A stretch of DNA of 64,000 nt from Arthrobacter sp. 31Y. GTDB taxonomy: Bacteria > Actinomycetota > Actinomycetes > Actinomycetales > Micrococcaceae. Shown in pieces: positions 27,469 to 37,108 of the stretch. Location: the NCBI RefSeq assembly GCF_000526335.1, contig NZ_JAFW01000001.1, positions 2,914,001-2,978,000 of the forward strand, read 5' to 3'. Position 1 is the first letter of the stretch. Every line of letters starts with the position of its first letter. A model generated the notes under the pieces. The model saw nothing but the letters and a program-made list of their open reading frames with translations. It was not told where the DNA came from and made no database searches. The position numbers and the translations under genes were made by a program.

Positions 27469-28359
27469 ATGGATAATCGGGCGGAAGTACGCGAATTTCT
27501 GATCTCCCGGCGTGCCCACGTGGCCCCGGAGCAGGTGGGGCTGCCTACGGGATCCAACCGGCGGGTCAAGGGGCTGCGCCGCAGCGAAGTGGCCACCCTT
27601 GCCGGGTTGAGCGTTGAGTACTACACCCGCTTGGAACGCGGTGCCATCAGCGGCGCCTCCCCTCAAGTCCTTGAGAGCATCGCCCGAGCGCTGAACCTGG
27701 ACGACGCTGAGCGTGCCCATCTTTTCGATCTTGCGCATGCGGCCAGTCCCGTTGCCCGGCCTCCGCGGCGTCGAAGCTCGAAATCCTATGTGCCTCACCA
27801 GAGCCTGCAGTGGGCGCTGGATGCTGTCACGGCCGGACCCGCGTTTGTCCGGAACGGCCGGATGGATCTGCTGGCCGTGAACCCCTTGGCCCGTGCGTTC
27901 TACAAGGATTGCTACGACATGCCCGGCCAGGCGCCCAACATCGCCAGGTTCACGTTTCTGGACCCACGCGCATATGAGTTCTACCCGGACTGGGACGCGT
28001 TTGCGGAGGTCACCGTTTCCATTCTCCGCACGGAGGCCGGACGCGACCCGCACAACAAGGAACTGCACGATCTTATTGGCGAACTCAGCACCCGCAGCGA
28101 GGAATTCCGCACTCGCTGGGGCGCGCATAACGTCCGTCATCACGGCACGGGCTTCAAGACCTTCAATCATCCGGTGGTGGGCGAAATGACGCTCGCCTTC
28201 GAAGGCTTGGAAATGGCTGCAGAACCCGGATTGACCCTGACCATCTACGCGGCGGAACCCGGGTCGCCGTCGGCCGAGCGCCTTCAGCTCCTCGCATCCT
28301 GGGCGGCCAGCGAATACGGTATCCAGCCGGCGTCGGAAAAGACCCGAACGGAAGGCTGA
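27469..28359 (+). CDS. XRE-family regulator with MmyB-like ligand domain
   Basis: The 296-residue protein has an N-terminal helix-turn-helix (GLRRSEVATLAGLSVEYYTRLERGAISGASPQVLESIARAL) and a C-terminal MmyB-like PAS-related domain (LDAVTAGPAFVRNGRMDLLAVNPLARAFY...). MDNRAEVREFL is the usual start in this family, so I took the ATG at 27469 although another ATG lies four codons upstream and the GGAGGG is close. Convergent with a lipoprotein/MFS pair that it probably regulates. Confidence 0.88.
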   Translation: MDNRAEVREFLISRRAHVAPEQVGLPTGSNRRVKGLRRSEVATLAGLSVEYYTRLERGAISGASPQVLESIARALNLDDAERAHLFDLAHAASPVARPPRRRSSKSYVPHQSLQWALDAVTAGPAFVRNGRMDLLAVNPLARAFYKDCYDMPGQAPNIARFTFLDPRAYEFYPDWDAFAEVTVSILRTEAGRDPHNKELHDLIGELSTRSEEFRTRWGAHNVRHHGTGFKTFNHPVVGEMTLAFEGLEMAAEPGLTLTIYAAEPGSPSAERLQLLASWAASEYGIQPASEKTRTEG

Positions 28360-28371
28360 CCGCCGGACAGC

Positions 28372-28863
28372 TCAGCGGCTGACTTCTACGCGGACCTCTT
28401 GCCCTTCGAAGCGTGCAAGTTCCTCCCGTGTCGCTTTGTAGCGGCCCACATGGACGGTCTGATCCGAGAATCCGATGCCGGAGGCGTCGTAGTAGAAACC
28501 GAGGTTTCCCCAGGGGACGAAGTAGATCAAGTCGCCGTCTTCGGGGTCGGACCCGGGAGACCCTTCATGGTGGAGGGTCCTGGGCAGGTCCGCGATCTTT
28601 TCCCGGCCAGCGAACTCTTCCATGGTGAGGGTGAGTGGCAGCATGCTCAGGAAGTCCCTGGTGGCGGCATTGTCCTCACCAATGGTGACGTCCAGGGATG
28701 CTGAGCCGGTGCTGAAGCGGACCACAGTGCCTACTCCGCTGCCAGCGGTGGGACTAGCGGCGGGGCTGGATTCTTCGGTGGGGCGGGAGCCGTCACTGCA
28801 ACTGGCCAGTGGCACCGCCAGCGTCAGGCCGAGCAGCAGAACCCCGGCGTTGAGGCGCTTCAT
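28372..28863 (-). CDS. Lipoprotein with cyclophilin-like domain
   Basis: A 163-residue protein with a lipoprotein signal (hydrophobic stretch ending LASC at about residue 22), a Ser/Pro/Thr spacer, then a cyclophilin-like fold (VVRFSTGSASLDVTIGEDNAATRDFLSMLPLTLTMEEFAGREKI...DLIYFVPWGNLGFYYD). The start overlaps the stop of the MFS gene by 4 bases, so both are co-expressed. This small domain often accompanies MFS or flavin genes; its role is unknown. Confidence 0.85.
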   Translation of the reverse strand: MKRLNAGVLLLGLTLAVPLASCSDGSRPTEESSPAASPTAGSGVGTVVRFSTGSASLDVTIGEDNAATRDFLSMLPLTLTMEEFAGREKIADLPRTLHHEGSPGSDPEDGDLIYFVPWGNLGFYYDASGIGFSDQTVHVGRYKATREELARFEGQEVRVEVSR

Positions 28864-30056
28864 GCCAAAGCACCTTCTTTCTTATCTTTGAGCATCAGGA
28901 GTGTTAGCGGCACGAAATAGAGCGCGGCGATGCCTGCCCCCACCAGCACGGGACCTGTGGCGCCAAGTGCGGACTCCAAGGCGTAACCGGCCATCCACGA
29001 TCCCACGGCAGTGCCGAGGTTGAACGCTGAGGTGCTGAGAGCCGAGGCCAAGGTGGGTGCGTCCCCCGCATAACCAACGGCTTTGCCGATCAGAATCGGG
29101 TTGGTGGCCATGCCGAAGAGTCCCAGCAGGAAGATCAGAACCACTGTCACCACGGCGTAATGGGAGAAGAGGGAAAGAGCGCCCAGCACCAGGAAGGTCA
29201 TAGCCGCCGAGATGAACAGTGCAGGATAGGGGCGGCGCGCCCCGAAATGACCTCCCAGGTTGGAGCCAATGAAAGCTCCCACGCCGTACGCCACCAGAAC
29301 CAGCGGCACCACGGAAGCGGCCAGTCCGGTGTTCTCTGTCAGCAGTGGAGAAATGAAGCTGTATGCGGCCAAGGACGATCCGCACACGATCGCGCAGCCG
29401 GCCAGGACAAGCCAAACCCTGAGATCACGCATGCTGGCAAGCTCAGCGCGCACGGACGGAGTGGGCCCGGATTCCGGCCCGGCCGGAACCAACCGGTACA
29501 CCACAACAGCAGCCGCCAGCGCCAGAACCGCCAGAGCCCAGAAAGGGCCACGCCAACCAATCACCTGGCCCGCGAAGGCACCCAGCGGGACACCAACAAC
29601 GTTGGCGAGCATGCCGCCGCCCAACACGACGCCCAACGCCCGGGACGCTGAAGCTGCACCGGCTGCTTTAGCACCCACGACGGCGGCTACCGCCCAGAAA
29701 GCGCCCGTCGCCAAAGCCGTGAGGAAACGGGCGCCAAGAATGAGGGTGAAATCAGAAGTGAGCGCCACGACGACGTGACCAACAGCAAAGACCACCAACG
29801 CAAGGCTCAGAGTCAGTCGGCGGGGCAGCTTGAGCGTCAGGATGGACATCGTGGGAGTGCCCACGATCATGCCCAAGGCAAAGATCGTGATCATGAGGCC
29901 GGCACTTGCCACGGACACCTCAAGATCGCCCGCAATCTCAGGCAGAATCCCCGCCACAATGAACTCGGTGGTTCCCATGAGGAACACACCCGCTGCCAGA
30001 ACGTACGTCACCAGTGGCAAACGCCGGGTCTTGAGGGTGGAAAGAGTTGTGGTCAT
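28860..30056 (-). CDS. MFS transporter (AraJ/drug efflux type)
   Basis: A 398-residue 12-helix protein beginning with LVTYVLAAGVFLMGTTEFIVAGILPEIAGDLEVS and a helix 5 motif LGGGMLANVVGVPLGAFAGQVIGWRGPFW, the antiporter motif of efflux pumps. It is first in an operon with the cyclophilin-like lipoprotein gene. Its promoter region holds two AGGGA-C/G-TCCC sites shared with the MmyB-type regulator. Substrate unknown. Confidence 0.88.
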   Translation of the reverse strand: MTTTLSTLKTRRLPLVTYVLAAGVFLMGTTEFIVAGILPEIAGDLEVSVASAGLMITIFALGMIVGTPTMSILTLKLPRRLTLSLALVVFAVGHVVVALTSDFTLILGARFLTALATGAFWAVAAVVGAKAAGAASASRALGVVLGGGMLANVVGVPLGAFAGQVIGWRGPFWALAVLALAAAVVVYRLVPAGPESGPTPSVRAELASMRDLRVWLVLAGCAIVCGSSLAAYSFISPLLTENTGLAASVVPLVLVAYGVGAFIGSNLGGHFGARRPYPALFISAAMTFLVLGALSLFSHYAVVTVVLIFLLGLFGMATNPILIGKAVGYAGDAPTLASALSTSAFNLGTAVGSWMAGYALESALGATGPVLVGAGIAALYFVPLTLLMLKDKKEGALA

Positions 30057-30086
30057 GACTCCAGAACATCAGGTTTACAGCGCGCC

Positions 30087-30126
30087 AGGGAGTCCCGCTT
30101 GATGGAGGTCCTCCGAGGGACTCCCT
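30087..30126. promoter_or_regulatory. Two AGGGA(C/G)TCCC sites before the MFS gene
   Basis: AGGGAGTCCC at 30087-30096 and AGGGACTCCCT at 30116-30126 are spaced about 29 bases apart, 30-70 bases ahead of the MFS start. The second is identical to the site upstream of the MmyB-type regulator gene. Confidence 0.5.
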
Positions 30127-30202
30127 CGCTGAGCTGCCCGCACATTGGGCTCCCTGCGATCACCGTCATTATATTGTCGGTGCCTGCTGACATGGTTTAT
30201 TC

Positions 30203-31663
30203 ATGGAGCGGATTCGGGAAAGTCGAGCGGGGGCGGTGGCACCTGATGCCCTTGTTCGTGCCCGCCTGGCGAATACCGTTCCGCCTGGCGCGGTTCCGGC
30301 GACCACTGTCACGACCAGCACTGTAAGTGGTGACCTGATTGAGCAGTTGCGGGTGTTGGAGGAGATGAAGTCGGCTATCACCGCTTTGCAGGCGCGGGTT
30401 GCTGTGGCTTTTGATCTTGCTCAGCGTGCCGAGCAGGCCGGGGCTGGTGTCCCCGCGTCCGAGCGTGGTCAGGGGGTGGGTGCTCAGGTGGCGTTGGCGA
30501 GGCGGGAGTCCCCGAACCGTGGCTCGAGGTTGCTGGGGTTTGCCAAAGCTCTTGTTACGGAGATGCCACGGACGTTGGCGGCGTTGAAGTCGGGACAGCT
30601 CAATGAATGGCGGGCCACTCTCCTCGTGAGAGAAACCGCCTGCCTCAGTGTTGAGGATCGGTGTGCGGTGGATGAGGAACTCGCCCCCGATGCCGGCACT
30701 TTCGAGGGTAAGGGCGATCGGGCGATCGTTGCGGCGGCGAAGGCTGCTGCGTACCGTCGGGATCCGCGGTCGGTGGCGGGTCGCGCGAGCCGTGCCGCTG
30801 CCGAGCGGACCGTGAGTCTGCGTCCGGCGCCGGACACCATGACGTACCTGACCGCGCTCCTTCCCGTGGCGCAAGGCGTTGCCGTGTACGCGTCGTTGAG
30901 CCGGGCGGCTGATTCGGCTCGTTCCATAGGCAGTGCAGACTCTGGCGGAGTCGTCCCGACCCGTGGCCAGGTCATGGCTGACACGCTGGTTGAACGCGTC
31001 ACAGGTACTCCGAGCGGGTTTTCGGGGATCAACCTGGACCTCGTCATGACAGACCGCACTCTCTTTCAGGGCGACAGCGAACCGGCCCGGCTCAAGGGTT
31101 ACGGAATCGTCCCGGCAGAGTGGGGAAGGGAACTGCTCGGCTTGGGGCCAGGCGGAAGCTCACGGCCTCTGGCTAAGGTCAGGACTGCCGGTTCAGAGCA
31201 AGCCGCGTCCGGACGAGTGGCCACCGCACCGCTGGCAGCACAAACAGCAGGAGCAGCGCCGGCACCGTCGGACACAGAGTTCGCTGTGTGGCTCCGCCGG
31301 CTCTACACGGCGCCGGGCACGGGAGAACTCCTTGCCACTGATTCCAGAGCCCGGCTCTTCACCGGCAGGCTACGGCGGTTCATTGAGACGCGCGACGATA
31401 CCTGCCGAACGCCCTACTGCGATGCGCCCATCCGGCATATCGACCACGTGGTTCCGTGGCACTCCGGAGGGAAAACTAACCTCAGCAACGCCGCGGGGTT
31501 GTGCGAGGCGTGCAACCACACCAAAGAAAACCCCGGTTGGACCACTACATCCCTGCCCGGCGAAAACCACAGCGTGCACACCCTGGAAATCAGTACTCCC
31601 ACCGGGCACACGTACCGATCAAAGGCCCCACCCCTTCCTGGGCGTCAGCCTTCCAGAACGTAA
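30203..31663 (+). CDS. DUF222/HNH endonuclease-domain protein
   Basis: The 486-residue protein has an N-terminal DUF222 domain (about residues 35-330) and a C-terminal HNH nuclease motif: [42 protein letters not shown] with the expected Cys pairs, His-Asp-His and Asn. The type is multi-copy in actinobacterial genomes and often linked to REP13E12-like repeats; its function is unsettled. A variable Gly/Ala-rich section separates the domains. Confidence 0.9.
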   Translation: MERIRESRAGAVAPDALVRARLANTVPPGAVPATTVTTSTVSGDLIEQLRVLEEMKSAITALQARVAVAFDLAQRAEQAGAGVPASERGQGVGAQVALARRESPNRGSRLLGFAKALVTEMPRTLAALKSGQLNEWRATLLVRETACLSVEDRCAVDEELAPDAGTFEGKGDRAIVAAAKAAAYRRDPRSVAGRASRAAAERTVSLRPAPDTMTYLTALLPVAQGVAVYASLSRAADSARSIGSADSGGVVPTRGQVMADTLVERVTGTPSGFSGINLDLVMTDRTLFQGDSEPARLKGYGIVPAEWGRELLGLGPGGSSRPLAKVRTAGSEQAASGRVATAPLAAQTAGAAPAPSDTEFAVWLRRLYTAPGTGELLATDSRARLFTGRLRRFIETRDDTCRTPYCDAPIRHIDHVVPWHSGGKTNLSNAAGLCEACNHTKENPGWTTTSLPGENHSVHTLEISTPTGHTYRSKAPPLPGRQPSRT

Positions 31664-31686
31664 AAAGTCTCTAGGGTGTGAGTCCT

Positions 31687-32196
31687 CTATTCCTCCGTGA
31701 AATCCCCGGCATCCCTGCGGAAGGTGCCCAGTACGCGGATGAGGTGATCGACGTCGTCGGGGCCGAAGCCGGACTTGCCGAAGACCTCCGCGTTGAGCGC
31801 CGCCGTCGCCTTCTTGGCCAGGGTTCTGCCCTCTGCGGTGAGCTCGATCAGGGTGGTGCGCCCGTCTGTTGGGTGCGGGGAACGCGCCACCAGGGCGGCT
31901 TTCTCCAAGCGGTCGACGGCGTTAGTCACCGAGGTGGGATGAACCTGTAGGAGCGCGCTGGCTTTGTTCATGGGAAGCGCACCGCTGCGGGCAAAACTCA
32001 GCAGTGCGAGCAGCTCGTAGCGTGCGAACGTCAGGCCAAACGGTTTGAGCACTGTTTCGATGCGCGCAAGCAAAATCTGTTGCGTGCGCATGATCGCGGT
32101 GATGGCAGCCATGGGCGCGGCGACGTCGCCCCAGCCATGCCGTTCCCAGTTGCGCTGGGCGTCGGCGATGGGATCGCGGGGGAGGGGGGTGCCCAT
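31687..32196 (-). CDS. MarR-family regulator
   Basis: A 169-residue protein with the MarR winged helix: FARYELLALLSFARSGALPMNKASALLQVHPTSVTNAVDRLEKAALVARSPHPTDGRTTLIELTAEGR. It lies 42 bases downstream of the acyl-CoA synthetase gene on the same strand and is probably co-transcribed with it, so control of fatty-acid or aromatic acyl-CoA metabolism is likely. Confidence 0.9.
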   Translation of the reverse strand: MGTPLPRDPIADAQRNWERHGWGDVAAPMAAITAIMRTQQILLARIETVLKPFGLTFARYELLALLSFARSGALPMNKASALLQVHPTSVTNAVDRLEKAALVARSPHPTDGRTTLIELTAEGRTLAKKATAALNAEVFGKSGFGPDDVDHLIRVLGTFRRDAGDFTEE

Positions 32197-32238
32197 GGGC
32201 CTCCTTCGGTTGCCGGAATAGCTTGGTGTATCGGGTGG

Positions 32239-33957
32239 CTAGTCTTTCAGATTCGGGAACTCATCCTCGGTGTACTCCACGCCCAAACCGGTGGGCAGCG
32301 GACCGTCGCCGTGCCTGGCTACTTCCGTGCCGCGCAGCTCCACGCGCCTGATTTTGCCGGAAATCGTCTTGGGCAGCTCGCCGAATTCCAGCCGCCGGAT
32401 GCGCTTGAACGGCGCCAAGTGCTCGCGGCAATACTTCAGAATGTCCTCGGCAACCGCCGGCCCGGCTTCGTAGCCCGCGGCCAGCACGACGAACGCCTTG
32501 GGCACCGACAGTTTCACTGCATCAGGCGAAGGCACGACGGCGGCTTCCGCCACTGCGGGGTGTTCGATCAGGACGCTTTCGAGTTCGAAAGGCGACAACC
32601 GGTAGTCGGAGGACTTGAAGACGTCGTCATCGCGGCCCACGTACGTAATGACACCGTTGGAGTCCCGGCTGGCCATGTCGCCCGTGTGATAGTAGCCATC
32701 GCGGAAAGCTTCGGCTGTCTTGGTTTCGTCTCCGAAGTAGCTCTTCATGAGCCCTACGGGCCGGGGGTCCAAGCGCAAGCAGAGCTCGCCGTCGTCGCCT
32801 TCTTGCCCGGTGAACGGGTCAACCAGGACCACGTCGTATCCGGGGAGCGGCCGGCCCATGGAGCCGATCTTCACCGCTTGGGCAGGCGTGTTGGCGATCT
32901 GGACCGTGGATTCCGTCTGGCCGAAACCGTCGCGGATGGTGACGCCCCAGGCCTTCTCCACTTGGCCGATGACCTCGGCGTTGAGTGGTTCTCCGGCAGA
33001 GACCACCTTCAGTGGAGGGCGGGTGAGTTGGGTGAGGTCGGCCTGGATGAGCATGCGCCAGACCGTTGGGGGAGCGCAGAAACTCGTGACACCTTCACGG
33101 CCCATCTGGTTCATGAGCGCGGCTGCGTCGAAGCGTTCGTAGTTGTAAATGAAGACGGTGGCCTCGGCGATCCACGGTGTGAAGACGTTGGACCAGGCGT
33201 GCTTCGCCCAGCCGGGGGAGGCGACGTTCAGGTGGACGTCTCCTGGTTCCAGGCCAATCCAATACATGGTGGACAGGTGGCCCACCGGGTAGGACGTATG
33301 GGTGTGCTCCACCAGTTTGGCGCGGGAGGTGGTGCCGGAGGTGAAGTAGAGGAGCAGCGTCTCGTCGGCGCGAGTGGGGGCGTCGGGCGTAAAGTCCGTG
33401 CCGGCGTCGTATGAATCCGCGTACTGTTTCGCCCCTGAGGTGGTTCTCCCGGATCCAACCTCGATCAGCGTGTACCCGCCCTCGACGTCGGCAAACTTGC
33501 CGATGTTGGCGCTTCCGACCGCCACCCAGGTGGCCCCGCCGCGCTCCACCCGGTCCTGAAGATCGCGGGCGCCCATGAGGGTGGTGGTGGGGATCATGAC
33601 GATGCCGAGTTTGATGCCGGCCAGCATGAGTTCCCACAGCTCAACCTGGTTGCCGAGCATGATGATCATGTGGTCGCCGCGTTTGACTCCTTGCTCCCGG
33701 AGCCAGTTGGCGAGTTGGGAGGAGCGCTGGGAGAGGTCCTTGAATGTGCGGCGCGTGGAGCTGCCGTCCTGTTCCACGATCACCAGTGCTGGCTTGTTGC
33801 CTCTAGTCTCGTCTGCCGCGATCTGGTCGAACCAGTCGAGGGCGAAGTTGAATTCCTCAAAGCGTGGCCATTGGAACTCGGCATGGGCCAGTTTGTAGTC
33901 TTCGCGCAGTTCCAGCAGCCTGTCCCGGGCCGCACGGAAGTCGTCTGTGACTGTCAT
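32239..33957 (-). CDS. Acyl-CoA synthetase (AMP-forming, medium-chain type)
   Basis: The 572-residue adenylating enzyme activates a carboxylic acid with ATP and CoA. Motifs: P-loop LLYFTSGTTSRAKLVEHTH (Ser-Arg where Gly-X is usual), GFGQTES, YYHTGDMASRDSNGVITYVGRDDDVFKSSDYRLSPFELE and the catalytic Lys in KTISGKIRR. Overall closest to medium-chain acyl-CoA ligases. Divergent from an acyl-CoA dehydrogenase gene, so the two probably act in sequence on a short or medium acyl chain. Confidence 0.9.
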   Translation of the reverse strand: MTVTDDFRAARDRLLELREDYKLAHAEFQWPRFEEFNFALDWFDQIAADETRGNKPALVIVEQDGSSTRRTFKDLSQRSSQLANWLREQGVKRGDHMIIMLGNQVELWELMLAGIKLGIVMIPTTTLMGARDLQDRVERGGATWVAVGSANIGKFADVEGGYTLIEVGSGRTTSGAKQYADSYDAGTDFTPDAPTRADETLLLYFTSGTTSRAKLVEHTHTSYPVGHLSTMYWIGLEPGDVHLNVASPGWAKHAWSNVFTPWIAEATVFIYNYERFDAAALMNQMGREGVTSFCAPPTVWRMLIQADLTQLTRPPLKVVSAGEPLNAEVIGQVEKAWGVTIRDGFGQTESTVQIANTPAQAVKIGSMGRPLPGYDVVLVDPFTGQEGDDGELCLRLDPRPVGLMKSYFGDETKTAEAFRDGYYHTGDMASRDSNGVITYVGRDDDVFKSSDYRLSPFELESVLIEHPAVAEAAVVPSPDAVKLSVPKAFVVLAAGYEAGPAVAEDILKYCREHLAPFKRIRRLEFGELPKTISGKIRRVELRGTEVARHGDGPLPTGLGVEYTEDEFPNLKD

Positions 33958-34007
33958 AGTCCACCTTTCGCTTTCGGGTTCCCTGGCACCTTCGCGGAAG
34001 CATCCCG

Positions 34008-34041
34008 CCTAGTGATCCACATCACCTTGCAATATACTAGG
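34008..34041. promoter_or_regulatory. Divergent promoter region with CCTAGT...ACTAGG repeat
   Basis: Six-base arms CCTAGT and ACTAGG enclose 22 bases between the acyl-CoA synthetase and acyl-CoA dehydrogenase genes. A GTGATCCACATCAC inverted repeat (GTGAT/ATCAC) lies inside. Either may bind the nearby MarR protein or another regulator; not certain. Confidence 0.35.
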
Positions 34042-34090
34042 ACATCCAAGGGTTTGGAAGAGCCTATGCGGGACATGACGAAGGGGTCTA

Positions 34091-35308
34091 ATGCTCGACG
34101 AAAAAGCTGCCGGCACCGTTACCAACGGTGCGGCATCAGAACGCGTCCTGCCTCCTTACCCGGAGGCGGACTTGATGCACGTCATTGACCTGCTCCCCCC
34201 GGAGGAGCGCGCCCGGTACCTGGAGATCAGGGAGTTCCTGCAGACACGGATCCGAGCTGCGAGCATCGACTACTGGAACCGGGAGGAGTTCCCGTTCGGG
34301 CTGCTGGCGGACATGGCCAAGTTCGGGCTGGGCGGGCTTCAAACCGACGGTTCCTCAAAACTGTTCAAGGGCCTCATGTACACCGAGGTGGCCCGCGCGG
34401 ATGTGTCGCTATCGGCGCTGGTGGGGATCCACAATGAGCTCATTGTCGGCATGATTGACGAGCTTGGTTCCCCTGAGCAAAAGCGGAAGTGGCTGCCCGG
34501 GCTGGAGGCTTTTACCCAGCTGGGAGCCTTCGCGCTCACTGAGCCGGACCACGGCTCGGACATCGCCGGAGGACTTTCGACGACGGCGCGGCGCGACGGC
34601 GGCGAATGGGTCATCAACGGTGCCAAGCGCTGGATCGGGGCCGGGACGATTGCCGACTTCGCGTTGGTGTGGGCCCGGGACGAATCCGACGGCCACATCA
34701 AGGGCTTCATCGTGGAGACGGACCGCCCCGGGTACTCGGCCACCAAGATCTCGAACAAGATCGGCCTGCGCATCATGCAGAATGCGGACATCGAGTTGGA
34801 TGAGGTGCGCATTCCTGTGGAGAACCTCCTGCCGGGTGCCACGGAGTTCTCCCGCGCCAACGATCTTTTGCGAGATTCCCGGGCCTGGGTGGGATGGCAG
34901 GCTGCGGGCATTCAGCTCGCCGCCTTTGATATTGCCCGTTCCTACGCCTTGGAGCGCAAGCAATTCGGCAAGGAACTGGCACGCTTTCAGTTGGTGCAAC
35001 AGCAGCTCGCCGACATTCTGGGCAACGCCAATGCTTCGCTGTCCATGATGGTGGAGCTTGCCCGGATCCAGCAGGCCGGGAAACTCGAAATGGTGCAGGC
35101 CGCCATGTGCAAGGCCACCACCACTCGGCTCGCCCGCTCGTCCGTTGCCATGGGCCGTTCTTTGCTGGGAGGGAACGGCATCACCACGGACTACGAGATG
35201 GCCAAGCTCTTTGGCGACGCCGAAATCCTCTACACCTACGAGGGCAGTTACGAGATCAACTCCATGATCGTGGCCCGCGCGGTGACGGGGAAATCGGCGT
35301 TCGTCTGA
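34091..35308 (+). CDS. Acyl-CoA dehydrogenase, glutaryl-CoA-dehydrogenase-like
   Basis: The 405-residue flavoenzyme has AFALTEPDHGSDIAGGL in the FAD/substrate region and LFGDAEILYTYEGSYEINSMIVARAVTG carrying the catalytic Glu, in the YEG context of glutaryl-CoA and related dehydrogenases. An AAGGGG site precedes the ATG. Divergent from an acyl-CoA synthetase gene; the substrate may be a dicarboxylic or short-chain acyl-CoA, but no other lysine or tryptophan genes are nearby. Confidence 0.9.
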   Translation: MLDEKAAGTVTNGAASERVLPPYPEADLMHVIDLLPPEERARYLEIREFLQTRIRAASIDYWNREEFPFGLLADMAKFGLGGLQTDGSSKLFKGLMYTEVARADVSLSALVGIHNELIVGMIDELGSPEQKRKWLPGLEAFTQLGAFALTEPDHGSDIAGGLSTTARRDGGEWVINGAKRWIGAGTIADFALVWARDESDGHIKGFIVETDRPGYSATKISNKIGLRIMQNADIELDEVRIPVENLLPGATEFSRANDLLRDSRAWVGWQAAGIQLAAFDIARSYALERKQFGKELARFQLVQQQLADILGNANASLSMMVELARIQQAGKLEMVQAAMCKATTTRLARSSVAMGRSLLGGNGITTDYEMAKLFGDAEILYTYEGSYEINSMIVARAVTGKSAFV

Positions 35309-35323
35309 GACCTGACATGCAAG

Positions 35324-35364
35324 GAGCGTCCCTTCGCTGCTTGGATGCAGGCGAAGGGACGCTC
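35324..35364. terminator. Bidirectional terminator hairpin
   Basis: GAGCGTCCCTTCGC pairs with GCGAAGGGACGCTC (14 bp, 13-base loop) between the convergent acyl-CoA dehydrogenase and permease genes. No strong T-run on either side. Confidence 0.65.
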
Positions 35365-35385
35365 GTAGGCAACGGGAAAGCCAGG

Positions 35386-36963
35386 CTAGGAGTTTTGAGT
35401 TACCACCTCGGGGGACTCCTCGGGCGTGACCAAGGCAGCGTGCTCAGCCAGGACCCCGGTGTGGTGCCTGATGCGGAGACGGTAGAGGAGCGTTCCGCCA
35501 ATGACTACTGCCGCAACAAAGAGGACGCCGCCCCATTGCAGGTACCACTCGAAGGGCGGCACTGAGTTGTAAATCTCCGGCCGCGGCCACACCAGGTTCA
35601 GCGTCATGGCGCCGCCCCACAGCACAGCCAGGATGTTGACGGGGAGACCCCACTTGCCGAGGCTGAATCCCGGTTCTGTGTCGTCGTCTTTAAGGGGCCA
35701 CTTCTTCAGGAACCTTTGCCGCAGCAAGGGCACGGTCACCAGCAGGTAGGACAGGTAGATCAGGACGATGCTGATGCTGGAGAGAATGGTGAAGATGGCA
35801 GGCTGTGAGATGTTGACGATCAGCGGAATGACGGCAACGACGCCGATGACGATTGCTGCCACCGTGGGGGTTTTGCGGGTGGGGTGCACTTTGCTGAGCT
35901 GACGGCTGAAGGGAAGGTTGTTGTCCCTGGCCATGGCAAACATCATTCGGATGGCTGCTGCGTGGACGGCCAGAGTACAGACCACAACTGCTACCACGAT
36001 GCACGCAAGGAAGGCCTTGCCGAAGGGGCCACCCAGCACCGACAGCACGATGTACTGCAACCCGCCATCAGCGGCCCCGAGCTTGGGATCGGAAAGATCG
36101 GGTGCGGCCAGGATTCCGCCCAGCAGGAGCAGCCCTCCCAGGAGGAAGGATGCCGTGACAGCGCGCAGGATTGCCCGGGGAGCCGTCTTCTTGGGGTCCT
36201 TGGTTTCTTCGCCCAAGGAACTGGCGGTATCGAATCCGTACATGACGTAGCCCGAAGCCATGGCTGCAATAAGGAACACGCCAAAGAAGCCCAGCGGATG
36301 TTCTTCGCCGAAACCTGCAGTATCCAGGAGCACTTCAGGGCCGCGCACGGAGTGCCAAATGAGCGCCGCAATCAGCAGGACAGCAGCCACCAGTTCCACG
36401 AACACGCCCACGCTGTTGATCATGGTCATGAGTTTTACGCCGAACGCGTTGATGACCGTGGAAATACCGATCATGATGCTGGCCAGGAGGACCCCGTTGA
36501 CGGCAAAGTCGTAAGGGCCCGTTCCGTCGCCCACCAGTTGGAAGCCGCTCCAGATCTGCGGCAGGGTGATTTGAAGGGCCAAAGCAACGGACCCCAAAGC
36601 CATGATGGAGGAGAGCAGCAGCAACCAGCCCGCCAACCAAGCCCACGTTCCGGTGGAGAGCCTCTTGGCCCAGTTGTAGACCGAACCGGCCACAGGGTAG
36701 CGGCCAGCGAGTTCCGCAAAACACAGGGCCACCATGAGCTGGCCGACGAAAACAATGGGCCACGACCACGCATAGGCGGGTCCCGCCGTCGAAAATCCGA
36801 AGTAAAACAGTTGAAAAACGCCGGTGAGGATAGAGATGTAACTGACGCCGGCGGCGAAGCTGGCAAACTTACCGATGCTGCGGTCCAGGGTTTGGGCATA
36901 GCCAAACTCGTCCATGCCGCTTGCATCGCTCTTGCAGGGTCCTTTTTTGCTGGGTTCTGACAT
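35386..36963 (-). CDS. APC-family amino acid/amine permease
   Basis: A 525-residue protein with about 12 membrane helices, beginning FGYAQTLDRSIGKFASFAAGVSYISILTGVFQLFYFGFSTAGP, the consensus opening of the APC superfamily GABA/amine permease group. I place the start at 36963 (TAGGAG upstream). It follows the choline oxidase gene on the same strand. Uptake of choline, betaine or an amino acid is plausible from position; the sequence alone does not tell. Confidence 0.85.
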   Translation of the reverse strand: MSEPSKKGPCKSDASGMDEFGYAQTLDRSIGKFASFAAGVSYISILTGVFQLFYFGFSTAGPAYAWSWPIVFVGQLMVALCFAELAGRYPVAGSVYNWAKRLSTGTWAWLAGWLLLLSSIMALGSVALALQITLPQIWSGFQLVGDGTGPYDFAVNGVLLASIMIGISTVINAFGVKLMTMINSVGVFVELVAAVLLIAALIWHSVRGPEVLLDTAGFGEEHPLGFFGVFLIAAMASGYVMYGFDTASSLGEETKDPKKTAPRAILRAVTASFLLGGLLLLGGILAAPDLSDPKLGAADGGLQYIVLSVLGGPFGKAFLACIVVAVVVCTLAVHAAAIRMMFAMARDNNLPFSRQLSKVHPTRKTPTVAAIVIGVVAVIPLIVNISQPAIFTILSSISIVLIYLSYLLVTVPLLRQRFLKKWPLKDDDTEPGFSLGKWGLPVNILAVLWGGAMTLNLVWPRPEIYNSVPPFEWYLQWGGVLFVAAVVIGGTLLYRLRIRHHTGVLAEHAALVTPEESPEVVTQNS

Positions 36964-37108
36964 TCGAACTCCTAATTCAGACATGCATGAATGGTGATAG
37001 TCAGCGGCCGCCATTGGTCGCAGTCGATATCAAAAGCCGGGCACCACGGTGTGCCTCCGGCTGTTTCCCCCATTGTTTGTTGCGTGGGTCTAAAAGCAGG
37101 GTGCCTGG

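Noticed and set aside
32080..33414. 444-codon plus-strand frame opposite the acyl-CoA synthetase
   Set aside because: The minus strand encodes a full adenylating enzyme with all motifs; the plus frame has none.
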